Assembly: GCA_965194515.1 (NCBI GenBank)
Contig: OZ239146.1
Coordinates: 744,001 to 808,000 of the forward strand
Source of the DNA: Acidimicrobilacustris europaeus
Lineage (GTDB): Bacteria; Actinomycetota; Acidimicrobiia; Acidimicrobiales; Acidimicrobilacustridaceae
DNA length: 64,000 bases
Reading direction: 5' to 3'
A program made the translations under genes and the position numbers. This document shows, piece by piece, positions 1 through 8,244 of the stretch. Under the pieces are notes generated by a model. The model was not told the origin of the DNA and ran no database searches. It saw only the letters and a list, made by a program, of their open reading frames with translations. Each line of letters opens with the position of its first letter. Position 1 is the first letter of the stretch.

Positions 1-2
1 AG

Positions 3-269
3 GGCGGCGTCATGGAGCGCGCTGAACGCGTCATCCTCCTTGGCTTAGGTCTTCTCTTTCCCGTTCTACTGATCCCAGTTCTTTGGGTCATGCTCGTTCT
101 GACCATCGTGACTGCTGTGCAGCGCTTCGTGAAGGTATGGCGCCAGGCATCGCAGGAACGTCCGGTCGTTGCACCAACACGTCGCGCGTCTCGTCGCCGT
201 GCTGCCCGCGTAACTCGCGCCGGGTCGTCACAGTGGCGTCAGAACCTTCAGGCGCGTCGACGCCGTTAG
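3..269 (+). CDS. pgsA: Phosphatidylinositol phosphate synthase, C-terminal end (partial)
   Basis: The reading frame is open from the left edge, so this is only the last 88 residues of a longer gene. It resembles the end of actinobacterial PgsA, a CDP-alcohol phosphatidyltransferase that joins CDP-diacylglycerol to inositol phosphate in the membrane. The piece begins with a Gly-Gly-Val-Met-Glu-Arg-Ala-Glu-Arg stretch, equivalent to the GGFIERPER segment I recall from the mycobacterial enzyme. One long hydrophobic helix, a VQR motif and a very basic Arg-rich tail follow. The catalytic CDP-binding aspartates lie off the window. patA follows after 6 nt and pimA after that, the usual phosphatidylinositol mannoside cluster, which supports the call. 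Confidence 0.8.
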   Translation, partial: GGVMERAERVILLGLGLLFPVLLIPVLWVMLVLTIVTAVQRFVKVWRQASQERPVVAPTRRASRRRAARVTRAGSSQWRQNLQARRRR

Positions 270-275
270 GCGCTC

Positions 276-1232
276 ATGGCGCTAGATCTGGTCACCGCGG
301 CCTATCGCGCGGGTGCAGCGTTCACGCGGGCTGTGCCGCGTCCGTTCGCTGAGATCACTGCAAAAGGTTTAAGTCGTATCGCTGCCTCGGTATCGAAAGA
401 GCGACGCATGCTTGTTGCGAGGCATCTTCATCGTGCCGATCCCACCCTTGAAGGCAAGGCACTCGACCGCGCCGTCGACGCCACGTTCGACAGTTACGCG
501 CGTTACTGGGTCGATTCTTTTCGTCTACCGCAGTTAACTCCGGAACAAGTCGACTTCAGTTTTGCTTTTGAACAATTCGCCCATATTGCTGACGCACTAA
601 AAGCCGGCAAGGGAGTGGTGGCGGTTATGCCGCACTTGGGTGGATGGGAGTGGGCCGCATTTTGGATGACGAAGGTGATGAAGATTCCCGTCACTGCGGT
701 GGTCGAGTCGCTCGAACCTCCGGCCTTGTTTGAATTCTTCGTGGAGTTCCGTCGAGAAATCGGGCTGAATATCGTTCCGTTGGGGCCTGATGCAGGAAAC
801 GAGATTCTGAAGGCGTTGAATTCGAATCAGGTCGTGTGTTTACTCGCCGACCGCGACATCATCGGTGACGGCATTGAGCTCGAGTTCTTTGGCGAAATCA
901 CGACGATTCCCGCCGGCCCCGCAACGCTTGCATTGCGCACCGGTGCTGCACTCATTCCGTGTGCGGTCTATTTCGAAGGCCGAACGGGTCATCACGCTGT
1001 GGTTGAACCGCCTTTGGAAGTTGTTCGCGAGGGTCGACTTCGTGACGACGTGCGCCGAGTCACGATCGACTTGGCTGGTCGGCTCGAAGGTCTCATTCGC
1101 CATGCGCCGGAGCAGTGGCATCTGCAGCAACCGAATTGGCCGAGCGATTACGCCGAACTTGAGCGAATCGGTAAACCGCATCCCCGTCCCAAGCGTGGTC
1201 CGTCGTCACTTGCTGCTTGCGGCGGTGACTGA
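276..1232 (+). CDS. patA: Phosphatidylinositol mannoside acyltransferase (PatA-like)
   Basis: A 318-residue member of the HtrB/LpxL-PatA acyltransferase family. It would transfer a fatty acyl chain to the mannose of phosphatidylinositol mannosides at the inner face of the membrane. The catalytic HLGGWEW block is visible around residue 120 (His120, Glu125), and the family's late PEQWH motif lies near residue 278. Length is normal. The ATG at 276 lies 6 nt after pgsA and the stop is 1 nt before pimA, so the three are almost certainly one operon. Function follows from motif and context; acyl-chain specificity cannot be read. Confidence 0.88.
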   Translation: MALDLVTAAYRAGAAFTRAVPRPFAEITAKGLSRIAASVSKERRMLVARHLHRADPTLEGKALDRAVDATFDSYARYWVDSFRLPQLTPEQVDFSFAFEQFAHIADALKAGKGVVAVMPHLGGWEWAAFWMTKVMKIPVTAVVESLEPPALFEFFVEFRREIGLNIVPLGPDAGNEILKALNSNQVVCLLADRDIIGDGIELEFFGEITTIPAGPATLALRTGAALIPCAVYFEGRTGHHAVVEPPLEVVREGRLRDDVRRVTIDLAGRLEGLIRHAPEQWHLQQPNWPSDYAELERIGKPHPRPKRGPSSLAACGGD

Positions 1233-1233
1233 C

Positions 1234-2310
1234 ATGCGTATCGGGATTGTTTGCCCCTACAGCCTCACCCTTCCAGGTGGTGTCCAAGGTCAGGTGTTGT
1301 CGTTAGCTCGAGCACTTCGTGCGCGCGGGCACGACGTTCGAGTCCTTGGTCCCTGTGATGGGCCACCACCTGATTCCGGAGTCACACCCTTGGGCGACAG
1401 TCTTCCGACTGCTGCCAACGGATCCGTCGCTCCGATTGCCCCCGACCCCTCGGCGCAATTGCGCACGATTCGAGCACTTCGCGACGAACGCTTCGATGTC
1501 GTGAATGTTCATGAACCGCTTGCGCCGGGAGTCAGCAATACGGCACTTCTGTTTAAGTCGCAACCGATCGTTGGCACTTTCCATGCGGCGGGGGAGAGCG
1601 CTGCCTACCGATGGCTTCAGCCTGTTGTTCGGTGGTTGGCGCGCAAGATTGATGTTCGTTGTGCCGTGTCCGCCGACGCTCGCGACATGGCAATCGAAGC
1701 GGTAGGCGGTTCCTACGAACTGCTCTTCAACGGTGTTGATCTTTCTCACTACGCCGGCCCGGCGATCGCGAAAGCGGAACCGCGCACGATTCTTTTCCTT
1801 GGCCGTCACGAACCGCGCAAGGGTCTCGCTGTACTGCTCGAAGCAATGGGTGAGCTTCCAGCGGGCGTTCGTCTTGTGGTGGCCAGCGACGGACCTGAGA
1901 CGGAAGAACTTCGCCGACGTGTCGCCGGAGACACGCGGATCGAATGGCTGGGTCGAATTTCGGAAGCGGAAAAGATCCAACGGCTTCGCTCTGCGGAGGT
2001 TTTCTGCGCGCCCTCGCTTGGCGGGGAATCATTTGGTGTCGTACTACTCGAGGCTATGGCTGCGAAGACTGCTGTCGTCGCCAGCAACCTCCCCGGATAC
2101 GCCAATGTGGCAAGGGCCAATAAAGACGCAGTTCTCGTTCCGCCAGGAGATCCAGTAGTTCTCGCAGGGGCATTGCGACGAGTTCTCGACGAAGCACCTC
2201 TGCGTGAATCGCTTGTGGCCTCGGGCTCAGAGCGAGCAGAGGGATTCTCGATGGATCTCCTTGCTGAACGCTACGAGGAGATCTTCGAGCGTGTAGCGCT
2301 TCGCCGGTAG
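1234..2310 (+). CDS. pimA: Phosphatidyl-myo-inositol mannosyltransferase (GT4)
   Basis: A 358-residue GT4, GT-B fold enzyme likely to add the first mannose from GDP-mannose to phosphatidylinositol. The N-terminus MRIGIVCPYSLTLPGGVQ is the classic PimA start, with a Gly-rich donor loop. The C-terminal domain carries FLGRHEPRKG and the E-x7-E motif of GT4 enzymes (ESFGVVLLE). I start it at the ATG at 1234, 1 nt after patA, rather than at an upstream in-frame codon that would only add antisense-looking sequence. Position directly after pgsA and patA supports the specific PimA assignment over a generic GT4. Confidence 0.88.
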   Translation: MRIGIVCPYSLTLPGGVQGQVLSLARALRARGHDVRVLGPCDGPPPDSGVTPLGDSLPTAANGSVAPIAPDPSAQLRTIRALRDERFDVVNVHEPLAPGVSNTALLFKSQPIVGTFHAAGESAAYRWLQPVVRWLARKIDVRCAVSADARDMAIEAVGGSYELLFNGVDLSHYAGPAIAKAEPRTILFLGRHEPRKGLAVLLEAMGELPAGVRLVVASDGPETEELRRRVAGDTRIEWLGRISEAEKIQRLRSAEVFCAPSLGGESFGVVLLEAMAAKTAVVASNLPGYANVARANKDAVLVPPGDPVVLAGALRRVLDEAPLRESLVASGSERAEGFSMDLLAERYEEIFERVALRR

Positions 2311-2346
2311 TATCGCTTTGTCCTCTTTCCCTATCGAAAGCTTCGT

Positions 2347-3114
2347 GTGACTTCCACTCTTGAGCAAGCGTCGCCTCGTTCCGCCAAATATGGACTCGCT
2401 GCCGCGCTGCCACTCGCTCTAACGGGCCTGATCATCACCGCAGTTCTTGCGGTAGTTGCGGGCGTCGTTGGTCTGATCGTCGGTCTTGTCGTCACCGCAG
2501 TCGCCGTCGTCGTCCGGACACGCACCTTTGCCGCCGGAATCGACGATGCAATCATTCAGCAGCTCGGAGCCAGACCTGCCGATGGTCCCGAGGCCGCTGG
2601 GTTCCGCAATCTCGCTGAGGGGCTTTCGGCCACGGCAGGAGTTCCGCTTCCTGAACTGATGATCCTCGACACTCCCTCTGTGAATCTCCTTGTGGTTGGA
2701 ACCGATGCAGAACACACGGCGATCGTCGCTACCTCTGGGCTGCTTTCCCAGTTGAGTCGTGTTGAACTTGAAGGTGTCGTTGCTCGAGCATTTGTACAGC
2801 TTCGTCAGGGAGACGTTTTCTCCGCCACGATGGGTGTGCGACTCGAAGCAGCCCCTGCGACGCGAGTCTTCGCCTCGATACTGGGCCACAATTCAAGTCT
2901 TGGCGATCCCGATCGCGAGGTGCTCCTCGATCGTTCGGCAGTGATGCTCACTCGCTATCCACCCGGACTGGTCGGTGCACTTGGCGTATGTCTTCGAGTG
3001 GGATCCATGGTTTCGGCGGGGTCGCCGCTATTGCGCCGACTTTGGCTGGTCGACCCAATTTCTGTTGATGCAGATGCCCTTGCCCATCGGATGGAAGCGC
3101 TTCGATTGCTATGA
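2347..3114 (+). CDS. Membrane M48 (HtpX-like) peptidase homologue lacking the zinc motif
   Basis: A 255-residue protein, GTG start with GAAAG 6 nt upstream. Residues about 18-58 form two hydrophobic helices. The rest resembles the M48 catalytic domain: PLPELMILDTPSVNLLVVG matches the usual P.p.lyi...p.vNAfa.G segment, followed by LLSQLSRVELEGVV. Where M48 enzymes carry HExxH there is Arg147-Ala148-Phe149-Val150-Gln151, so both zinc histidines and the catalytic glutamate are gone. It is therefore probably not a protease; a chaperone-like or scaffolding role is speculation. It overlaps the next gene by 4 nt (ATGA), suggesting translational coupling. Confidence 0.6.
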   Translation: MTSTLEQASPRSAKYGLAAALPLALTGLIITAVLAVVAGVVGLIVGLVVTAVAVVVRTRTFAAGIDDAIIQQLGARPADGPEAAGFRNLAEGLSATAGVPLPELMILDTPSVNLLVVGTDAEHTAIVATSGLLSQLSRVELEGVVARAFVQLRQGDVFSATMGVRLEAAPATRVFASILGHNSSLGDPDREVLLDRSAVMLTRYPPGLVGALGVCLRVGSMVSAGSPLLRRLWLVDPISVDADALAHRMEALRLL

Positions 3115-4301
3115 CTCGCAAAAAGCTGTGGATGATTATTGGTGGTTCAGTCGGAGTCCTTGTCATTGTGGGCGGGGCCGTGTTCGCCCTCACCCGTTCC
3201 GATTCCACCGAGTCAGCAAATCCCGATCCGACAACCACAACGACAACGACAACCCTTCCGGTTTGGCCGCTTACCGGTGTGCCCGACGCGAAAGCCAGTG
3301 GTCCTGCTCACCCAGCCGTTGTGGTGAAGATTGACAACAGTCCCGATTCGCGCCCGCAGACCGGCATCAACGAAGCCGACATCGTCTACGAATTACTTGT
3401 CGAAGGCATCACTCGATACGCGTTGGTCTTCCACTCAAACATTGTCGATCCTGTTGGTCCAGTGCGCTCGGCTCGATCAAGCGATATTGATCTCGTTGCC
3501 AACCTTTCGACGCCGCTGTTTTCTTGGTCGGGAGGCAACGCGGGTGTCGTCGGCGAAGTCAAGAATGCGGAGCGCAAGGGGATCCTGATTGACGCGTCAC
3601 ACGATGCAGCGTCTCCGGCGTATTACCGAGCGAACGATCGTCAGGCGCCACACAACTTGTATGTGCATCTTCCGCAACTTCTTGAACTGAAGGCTCCAGC
3701 GAATTCGGGTAACCCTGCGCCGATCTTCAACTTCCGCAAGGTCGCCACTTCGTCTTCAACGACAACCACGTCCTCTACGTCAACAACTTCAAAGAAGTCA
3801 GCGTCAACGACGACAACGATTGCGATGCCGACCACGACGACAACACTTCCGGGTTCACCGACACCGGGTTTCACTCTCGATTTCGGTGGCGTCACAGTTG
3901 ACTATGTGTGGAACCCCGCTACGAAGGGCTGGTCGCGTCTTCAGGTCGACCAGACTCATCCCCGAGCAAAGAGCTCGACACTCGATACCGCTGGAGTTCA
4001 GGTCTCTCCTGAAAATGTGATCGTGCAGTTCATCGACTACGGCCAGAGCCCATCAGATAGTCGATCCCCGATGGCGCTCACCGTCGGTTCAGGCAAGGTT
4101 CTGGTCTTCAGTGACGGTCGGGTGGTGTCGGGCACCTGGTCACGTGCCAGCGCGGAGAAGCCCACGACCTATACCGCCGCCGACGGAACACCGATTCTTC
4201 TGACGCCGGGTCGGACATGGGTGGCCTTGCCCAGGGTGGGCTCAGCGGTTGTAACGCTCGACCAACCCACTGCCGACGCGTTTCTTGCTATCAAGGGTTG
4301 A
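3111..4301 (+). CDS. Membrane-anchored DUF3048 (YerB-like) protein
   Basis: A 396-residue protein. An N-terminal hydrophobic segment (about residues 6-27) should anchor it outside the membrane. A Thr-rich stretch follows, then a DUF3048-type domain with VVKIDNSPDSRPQTGINEAD and GPVRSARSSDID, and a conserved APHNLYV box near residue 180. A second low-complexity Ser/Thr run (about residues 212-247) splits the N- and C-terminal halves of the family. The C-terminal half contains the typical GWSRLQVDQTH-like segment. The biochemical role of DUF3048 is not established as far as I know. It overlaps the M48-like gene by 4 nt and is followed by the pdxS promoter. Confidence 0.75.
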   Translation: MTRKKLWMIIGGSVGVLVIVGGAVFALTRSDSTESANPDPTTTTTTTTLPVWPLTGVPDAKASGPAHPAVVVKIDNSPDSRPQTGINEADIVYELLVEGITRYALVFHSNIVDPVGPVRSARSSDIDLVANLSTPLFSWSGGNAGVVGEVKNAERKGILIDASHDAASPAYYRANDRQAPHNLYVHLPQLLELKAPANSGNPAPIFNFRKVATSSSTTTTSSTSTTSKKSASTTTTIAMPTTTTTLPGSPTPGFTLDFGGVTVDYVWNPATKGWSRLQVDQTHPRAKSSTLDTAGVQVSPENVIVQFIDYGQSPSDSRSPMALTVGSGKVLVFSDGRVVSGTWSRASAEKPTTYTAADGTPILLTPGRTWVALPRVGSAVVTLDQPTADAFLAIKG

Positions 4302-4337
4302 TCCCCTTCGACTTCGTTCGGGTGGGGTCCTCGCCCG

Positions 4338-4343
4338 TAGACT
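4338..4343 (+). promoter_or_regulatory. Putative -10 box TAGACT for leaderless pdxS
   Basis: TAGACT ends 6 nt before the pdxS ATG at 4350. That would place the transcription start at or next to the start codon. There is no Shine-Dalgarno sequence between box and ATG. The same TAGnCT arrangement recurs before five other genes in this window. No convincing -35 hexamer was seen. Confidence 0.5.
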
Positions 4344-4349
4344 CATCCC

Positions 4350-5255
4350 ATGGCTGATCGAACCAACGGGATTGTCTCCCGAGCAACCGGTACTGACCTC
4401 GTCAAGCGTGGACTCGCTGACATGCTCAAGGGCGGCGTCATCATGGACGTTGTCGATCCGGCGCAGGCCAAGATCGCTGAAGACGCCGGAGCCGTTGCGG
4501 TTATGGCCCTCGAGCGAGTGCCCTCCGACATCCGTCGTGACGGTGGCGTTGCTCGTATGAGCGACCCGGAAATGATTCAAGGCATTCAGGAAGTCGTCAG
4601 CATCCCTGTCATGGCCAAGGCCCGCATCGGTCACATCGCCGAGGCTCAGATCCTTCAGGCGCTGAAGGTCGACTACATCGACGAGTCCGAAGTTCTCACA
4701 CCGGCTGACGAAGCCCACCACATCGACAAGTGGGCATTCGATGTTCCGTTCGTTTGTGGCGCAACCAATCTTGGCGAAGCACTCCGTCGTATTTCCGAAG
4801 GCGCATGCATGATCCGCTCGAAGGGCGAGGCCGGCACCGGCAACGTCGTCGAAGCGGTCCGTCACCTCCGTTCGATCCTTGGCGACATTCGCAAGATCAC
4901 CACCGCCGATCAGGCCGAACTCTTCGAATGGGCCAAGCGTCTGCAAGCGCCACTTCCGCTCGTGCAGGAAATTGCCGAAACCGGAACGCTTCCCGTGCCG
5001 ATGTTCTGCGCTGGTGGCATCGCCACTCCCGCCGATGCATCGCTCGTGATGCAACTTGGCGCTCAGGCCGTCTTCGTTGGTTCAGGCATCTTTAAGAGTT
5101 CTGATCCTTCGCTGATGGCCAAGGCTGTCGTCGAAGCCACCGCCAACTATCTCGACCCCGACATTCTTGCGAAGGTCAGTCGTGGTCTTGGCGACGCAAT
5201 GCCCGGTCTTGAAATCGGTTCGCTTGAAACCAGACTCTCTGAGCGGGGTTGGTGA
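4350..5255 (+). CDS. pdxS: Pyridoxal 5'-phosphate synthase lyase subunit PdxS
   Basis: A 301-residue (beta/alpha)8 enzyme that condenses ribose 5-phosphate, glyceraldehyde 3-phosphate and ammonia to PLP, with ammonia channelled from PdxT. Family landmarks are GGVIMDVVDPAQAKIAEDAG, the catalytic lysine in VMAKARIGH, CGATNLGEALRRISEGACMI with RSKGEAGTGN, and the phosphate-binding GGIATPADA and VFVGSGIF loops. Length and motifs are fully normal. PdxT follows after about 50 nt, so PLP is made by the deoxyxylulose-independent route. Confidence 0.98.
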   Translation: MADRTNGIVSRATGTDLVKRGLADMLKGGVIMDVVDPAQAKIAEDAGAVAVMALERVPSDIRRDGGVARMSDPEMIQGIQEVVSIPVMAKARIGHIAEAQILQALKVDYIDESEVLTPADEAHHIDKWAFDVPFVCGATNLGEALRRISEGACMIRSKGEAGTGNVVEAVRHLRSILGDIRKITTADQAELFEWAKRLQAPLPLVQEIAETGTLPVPMFCAGGIATPADASLVMQLGAQAVFVGSGIFKSSDPSLMAKAVVEATANYLDPDILAKVSRGLGDAMPGLEIGSLETRLSERGW

Positions 5256-5308
5256 GCCGCACTGCGGTGAACCGTTTCAAATGACAGCTTGTGGATCGGA
5301 GCCCCCAG

Positions 5309-5896
5309 GTGGCTCTCCCCCGTATCGGAGTACTCGCGCTTCAGGGCGCAGTTGATCTGCACGTTCACGCGCTTGAACGTCTGGGTGTTGAAACAGTTGA
5401 GGTGCGTCGGGCCGAGCATTTAGCCCGCGTCGACGGGTTGGTTCTTCCTGGTGGTGAATCCAGCACGATCTCGAAACTGCTCGTCATCAACGAATTGTTC
5501 GAGCCGCTGGCAGAGCGCCTCGATGCGGGCATGCCCGCGTTCGGAACTTGTGCAGGCATGATCATGTTGGCTTCCGAGATTCTCGACGGTCGCGACGATC
5601 AGTTGTCATTTAGTGCAATCGATATTTCGGTTCGTCGCAACGCGTTCGGTCGTCAGATCGATTCGTTCGAAACCGATCTGAACGTGATCGGCTTGGCCGA
5701 AACTCCGGTTCACGCCGTGTTTATTCGGGCACCAGTTGTCGAACGAGTTGGACCGGGTGTCGAGATTCTCGCCGCGGTTGAAGAAGGTCGGCCCGTGGCC
5801 TGTCGTCAAGGCTCAGTGCTCGTGACCTCATTTCACCCGGAATTGTCGCCCGATCTGCGACTCCATGAACTATTCATCAAGGGGATGGCAGCATGA
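5309..5896 (+). CDS. pdxT: PLP synthase glutaminase subunit PdxT
   Basis: A 195-residue class I glutamine amidotransferase that hydrolyses glutamine and feeds ammonia to PdxS. It shows GVLALQGAVDLH at the N-terminus, the LPGGESSTISKLL loop, the nucleophile elbow GTCAGMI and the distal His-Glu in SFHPEL. I prefer the GTG at 5309, because GGAG lies 7 nt upstream and the protein then begins a few residues before the conserved IGVLALQG. An earlier in-frame GTG at 5291 has no ribosome site. It forms an operon with pdxS. Confidence 0.95.
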   Translation: MALPRIGVLALQGAVDLHVHALERLGVETVEVRRAEHLARVDGLVLPGGESSTISKLLVINELFEPLAERLDAGMPAFGTCAGMIMLASEILDGRDDQLSFSAIDISVRRNAFGRQIDSFETDLNVIGLAETPVHAVFIRAPVVERVGPGVEILAAVEEGRPVACRQGSVLVTSFHPELSPDLRLHELFIKGMAA

Positions 5897-5936
5897 GTGA
5901 GATCCTCGCAGTATCTGACCAGTAAGAGAGGCACCG

Positions 5937-6686
5937 ATGTCCGGACATTCCAAATGGGCGACGATCAAGCACAAGAAGGGCGCTGCTGACCAAAAGCGCG
6001 CCAAGGTGTTCGCCAAACTCATCCGTCAGGTCGAAGTCGCAGCGCGTGAAGGTGGCGGCGATCCGGCAATGAACCCAGCGCTGCGAACGATGTTCCAAAA
6101 GGCGCGCGACAGTTCTGTACCGATCGACACCATTGAGCGCGCCATCAAGCGCGGCACTGGCGAACTCGAAGGCGTCACCTATGAGCAGATCACCTACGAG
6201 GGCTACGCACCGCACGGCGTTGCGATCCTCATCGACGTGCTTACCGATAATCGAAATCGTTCGGGTAGCGAGGTTCGTACTGCGCTGAAGAAAACCGGAG
6301 GCTCACTTGCCGAACCCGGTGCCGTGTCGTGGCAGTTCGAACGCAAGGGCGTCGTTATTCTTCCCCGCGCTGCAGAAGAAGACGACATCATGATGGCGGC
6401 ACTCGACGCCGGCCTTGAAGATCTTGCCGACGAAGGTGACACATGGAAACTCGTGTGTGCGCCAACTGATCTTCCTGCAGTGCGCGCTGCGCTTGAAGAA
6501 GCGGGCATCGCTATCGAGTCGGCTGATTCAACAATGGTGTCGACCACAACGGTGATGCTCGATACCGCCGATGCAGCTAAGTCCGTGCTTCGGGTTATCG
6601 ATGCCCTCGAAGACGACGACGACGTCCAGGACGTCTACGCAAACTTCGACATTCCCGATGAGATCATGGGCTCCATCGATCTCTGA
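5937..6686 (+). CDS. yebC: YebC/PmpR family DNA-binding/translation factor
   Basis: A 249-residue protein with the invariant YebC start MSGHSKWATIKHKKGAADQK and the IERAIKRGTGE segment. The ATG has GAGAGG upstream. Family members are described as transcriptional regulators and, more recently, as ribosome-associated factors easing proline-rich stalls; which applies here cannot be read from sequence. In many actinobacteria yebC is followed by ruvCAB; here ruvC is absent and a peroxiredoxin follows after an apparently structured intergenic region. Confidence 0.95.
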   Translation: MSGHSKWATIKHKKGAADQKRAKVFAKLIRQVEVAAREGGGDPAMNPALRTMFQKARDSSVPIDTIERAIKRGTGELEGVTYEQITYEGYAPHGVAILIDVLTDNRNRSGSEVRTALKKTGGSLAEPGAVSWQFERKGVVILPRAAEEDDIMMAALDAGLEDLADEGDTWKLVCAPTDLPAVRAALEEAGIAIESADSTMVSTTTVMLDTADAAKSVLRVIDALEDDDDVQDVYANFDIPDEIMGSIDL

Positions 6687-6718
6687 TTATTTGGTTTACG
6701 TAGCGGTTCACGGTCGCT

Positions 6719-6763
6719 GAGGGTTCGTGAAACGACTCACCGATAGATCCACGACCGACCCTC
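6719..6763 (+). other. Interrupted inverted repeat between yebC and the peroxiredoxin gene
   Basis: GAGGGT(T)CGTG at 6719-6729 can pair with CACG(ACCG)ACCCTC at 6750-6763 around a 20-nt loop. No T-run follows, so it is not a standard terminator. It could be a weak terminator or a leader structure, or arise by chance. Confidence 0.3.
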
Positions 6764-6811
6764 GCCTAGGGTTTGGCTTCCGGTTTGCGTTGCCTGAAGG
6801 GAATCCTCGTC

Positions 6812-7282
6812 ATGATCGAAGTGGGAGATATCGCACCCAACTTCGTGCTTGACGGCGTCAACGGCGACGGGTCAGATCAACGACAGTTTTCCCTTGATGC
6901 GTATCGGGGCGCTCCCGTCGTTCTCGTCTTCTATCCGGCCGACAACTCACCGGTGTGTACGGCGCAACTGCGCTCCTATACCGACGACATGTCTGCGTTT
7001 GCCTCGGTCGGCGCGCAGGTGCTGGCTCTGAGTCCACAGTCAGTTTCAGATCACATCGAGTTCGCTAAACAAAACGGCGGTTTCGGTTTTCCGTTGCTGG
7101 CCGACGTCGACAAACAGGTTGCGAAGGACTACGGGATTCTCGGCCCGATCGGTTTCTATCGCCGCTCAGTGTTCGTGATCGATGCCAACGGCGTCATCCG
7201 CTGGGCCCGTCGGGCAGCGGCCGGGCTTACCTTTCGTCCGGCCGACGAGATCGTCGAGGCGGTGCGCTCGATCGGGGCGTGA
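6812..7282 (+). CDS. Peroxiredoxin, BCP/AhpE-like, single cysteine
   Basis: A 156-residue thiol peroxidase. The active-site loop YPADNSPVC gives peroxidatic Cys49, with Ser in place of the usual Thr. The fold's later GPIGFYRRSVFVID strand is intact. Cys49 is the only cysteine, so it must be a 1-Cys enzyme regenerated by an external thiol. I choose the ATG at 6812 (GAAGGG about 10 nt upstream), as MIEVGDIAPNFVL is the usual family N-terminus. An in-frame upstream start would add 13 unconserved residues. The 3' end overlaps the convergent rsgA by 56 bp. Confidence 0.85.
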   Translation: MIEVGDIAPNFVLDGVNGDGSDQRQFSLDAYRGAPVVLVFYPADNSPVCTAQLRSYTDDMSAFASVGAQVLALSPQSVSDHIEFAKQNGGFGFPLLADVDKQVAKDYGILGPIGFYRRSVFVIDANGVIRWARRAAAGLTFRPADEIVEAVRSIGA

Positions 7283-8240
7283 CCGGTTCGGTTGCGTCAG
7301 TCTCCGCTTCGAGTCGGCGCCAGGCCTCAACTCGTTGTGCGTTGAGAGTCCCGTTAGCCAACGCTGAGGCAACGGCACAGCCGGGCTGACCTTCGTGTTG
7401 GCAATCAGCGAATCGACACGTTGAAGCGATTTCATCGACATCAACAAATGTTTCGGCAACGCCGTCGGTATCGGCAATGAGCCCGACTGCTCGGATGCCG
7501 GGGGAGTCAATGAGGACGCCACCGCCGGGAAGCAGATGAAGTTCTCTTGTTGTTGTTGTGTGTCGGCCTTTGCTGTCGCTTTCACGAACATCGCCAATCG
7601 TGACGACGTCATCGCCGAGTAGCGCGTTCACGATGCTCGACTTTCCCGCACCCGATTCGCCGAGCAGTGTCACGGTGTCGTGACCGATGATGGAACGAAG
7701 TTCATCGATGCCGATGCCTTCCTTCACCGAGGTCACGATGACATCGATGCCGGGGTGCGCGGTGCGGACTTCGTCGGCGGCTTGCTGAGGGTCAACCTCG
7801 GATGCGCCATCCCGCGATGCTTTGGTGAGTACGACAACGGGCTCGGCGCCAGCATCGCGACTGATAGCGGTTCCACGTTGAATGCGGCCATCCTTCACTG
7901 GTCGATCGAGTCCGCAGACCAGCAGCACCTTGTCGATGTTGGCAGCGAGTTGCTGTTCGCCGTCTCCGTGAGCATTTCGACGACGCAAAAGCGATCGCCG
8001 AGGGAGGACGGCAACGACTTCACCACCTTTAAACGCGATCCAATCACCAACAGTGGGCTGTGGTTCGAGCCGAAGTGTGAGCATCACGGTTTCGGTTCGG
8101 TCGGCCAATGCAAGTACAAGCGCAACGCCGTGATGCTGAAGAACTCTTCCGGGTTCAGCGCCTTGGAGAGTCGAGGCGAGTGTTTTCGCCCACGCTGGAT
8201 CCCAACCGAGTGGAACCAGCGATTCAAGTGATGCGCTCAC
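7227..8240 (-). CDS. rsgA: Ribosome small-subunit-dependent GTPase RsgA
   Basis: A 337-residue circularly permuted GTPase that assists late 30S maturation. An N-terminal OB-like domain is followed by G4 (VVVLTKAS, with Ser where Asp is usual), G1 (GESGAGKSS) and G3 (DSPG). The C-terminal zinc knuckle is C-x4-C-x-H-x5-C (CRFADCQHEGQPGC). The best start is the GTG at 8240, 4 nt after the upstream gene's stop. Longer frames would run back into that gene. The last 18 codons, an Arg/Pro-rich tail, overlap the convergent peroxiredoxin gene, so part of that tail may be fortuitous. Confidence 0.9.
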   Translation of the reverse strand: MSASLESLVPLGWDPAWAKTLASTLQGAEPGRVLQHHGVALVLALADRTETVMLTLRLEPQPTVGDWIAFKGGEVVAVLPRRSLLRRRNAHGDGEQQLAANIDKVLLVCGLDRPVKDGRIQRGTAISRDAGAEPVVVLTKASRDGASEVDPQQAADEVRTAHPGIDVIVTSVKEGIGIDELRSIIGHDTVTLLGESGAGKSSIVNALLGDDVVTIGDVRESDSKGRHTTTTRELHLLPGGGVLIDSPGIRAVGLIADTDGVAETFVDVDEIASTCRFADCQHEGQPGCAVASALANGTLNAQRVEAWRRLEAETDATEPVTPRSSAPPRRSRRPDER

Positions 8241-8244
8241 GAGT

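Noticed and set aside
865..1233. N-terminal extension of the pimA frame to 865
   Set aside because: It lies wholly inside patA in another frame. The ATG at 1234 gives the normal PimA N-terminus.
4242..5054. 270-codon antisense frame opposite pdxS
   Set aside because: A shadow of the strongly biased pdxS codons; no domain or start context. Similar long antisense frames opposite lpd (10367-11017), the M24 gene (14525-15415), pimA (1303-1980) and rsgA (7680-8231) were dismissed for the same reason.
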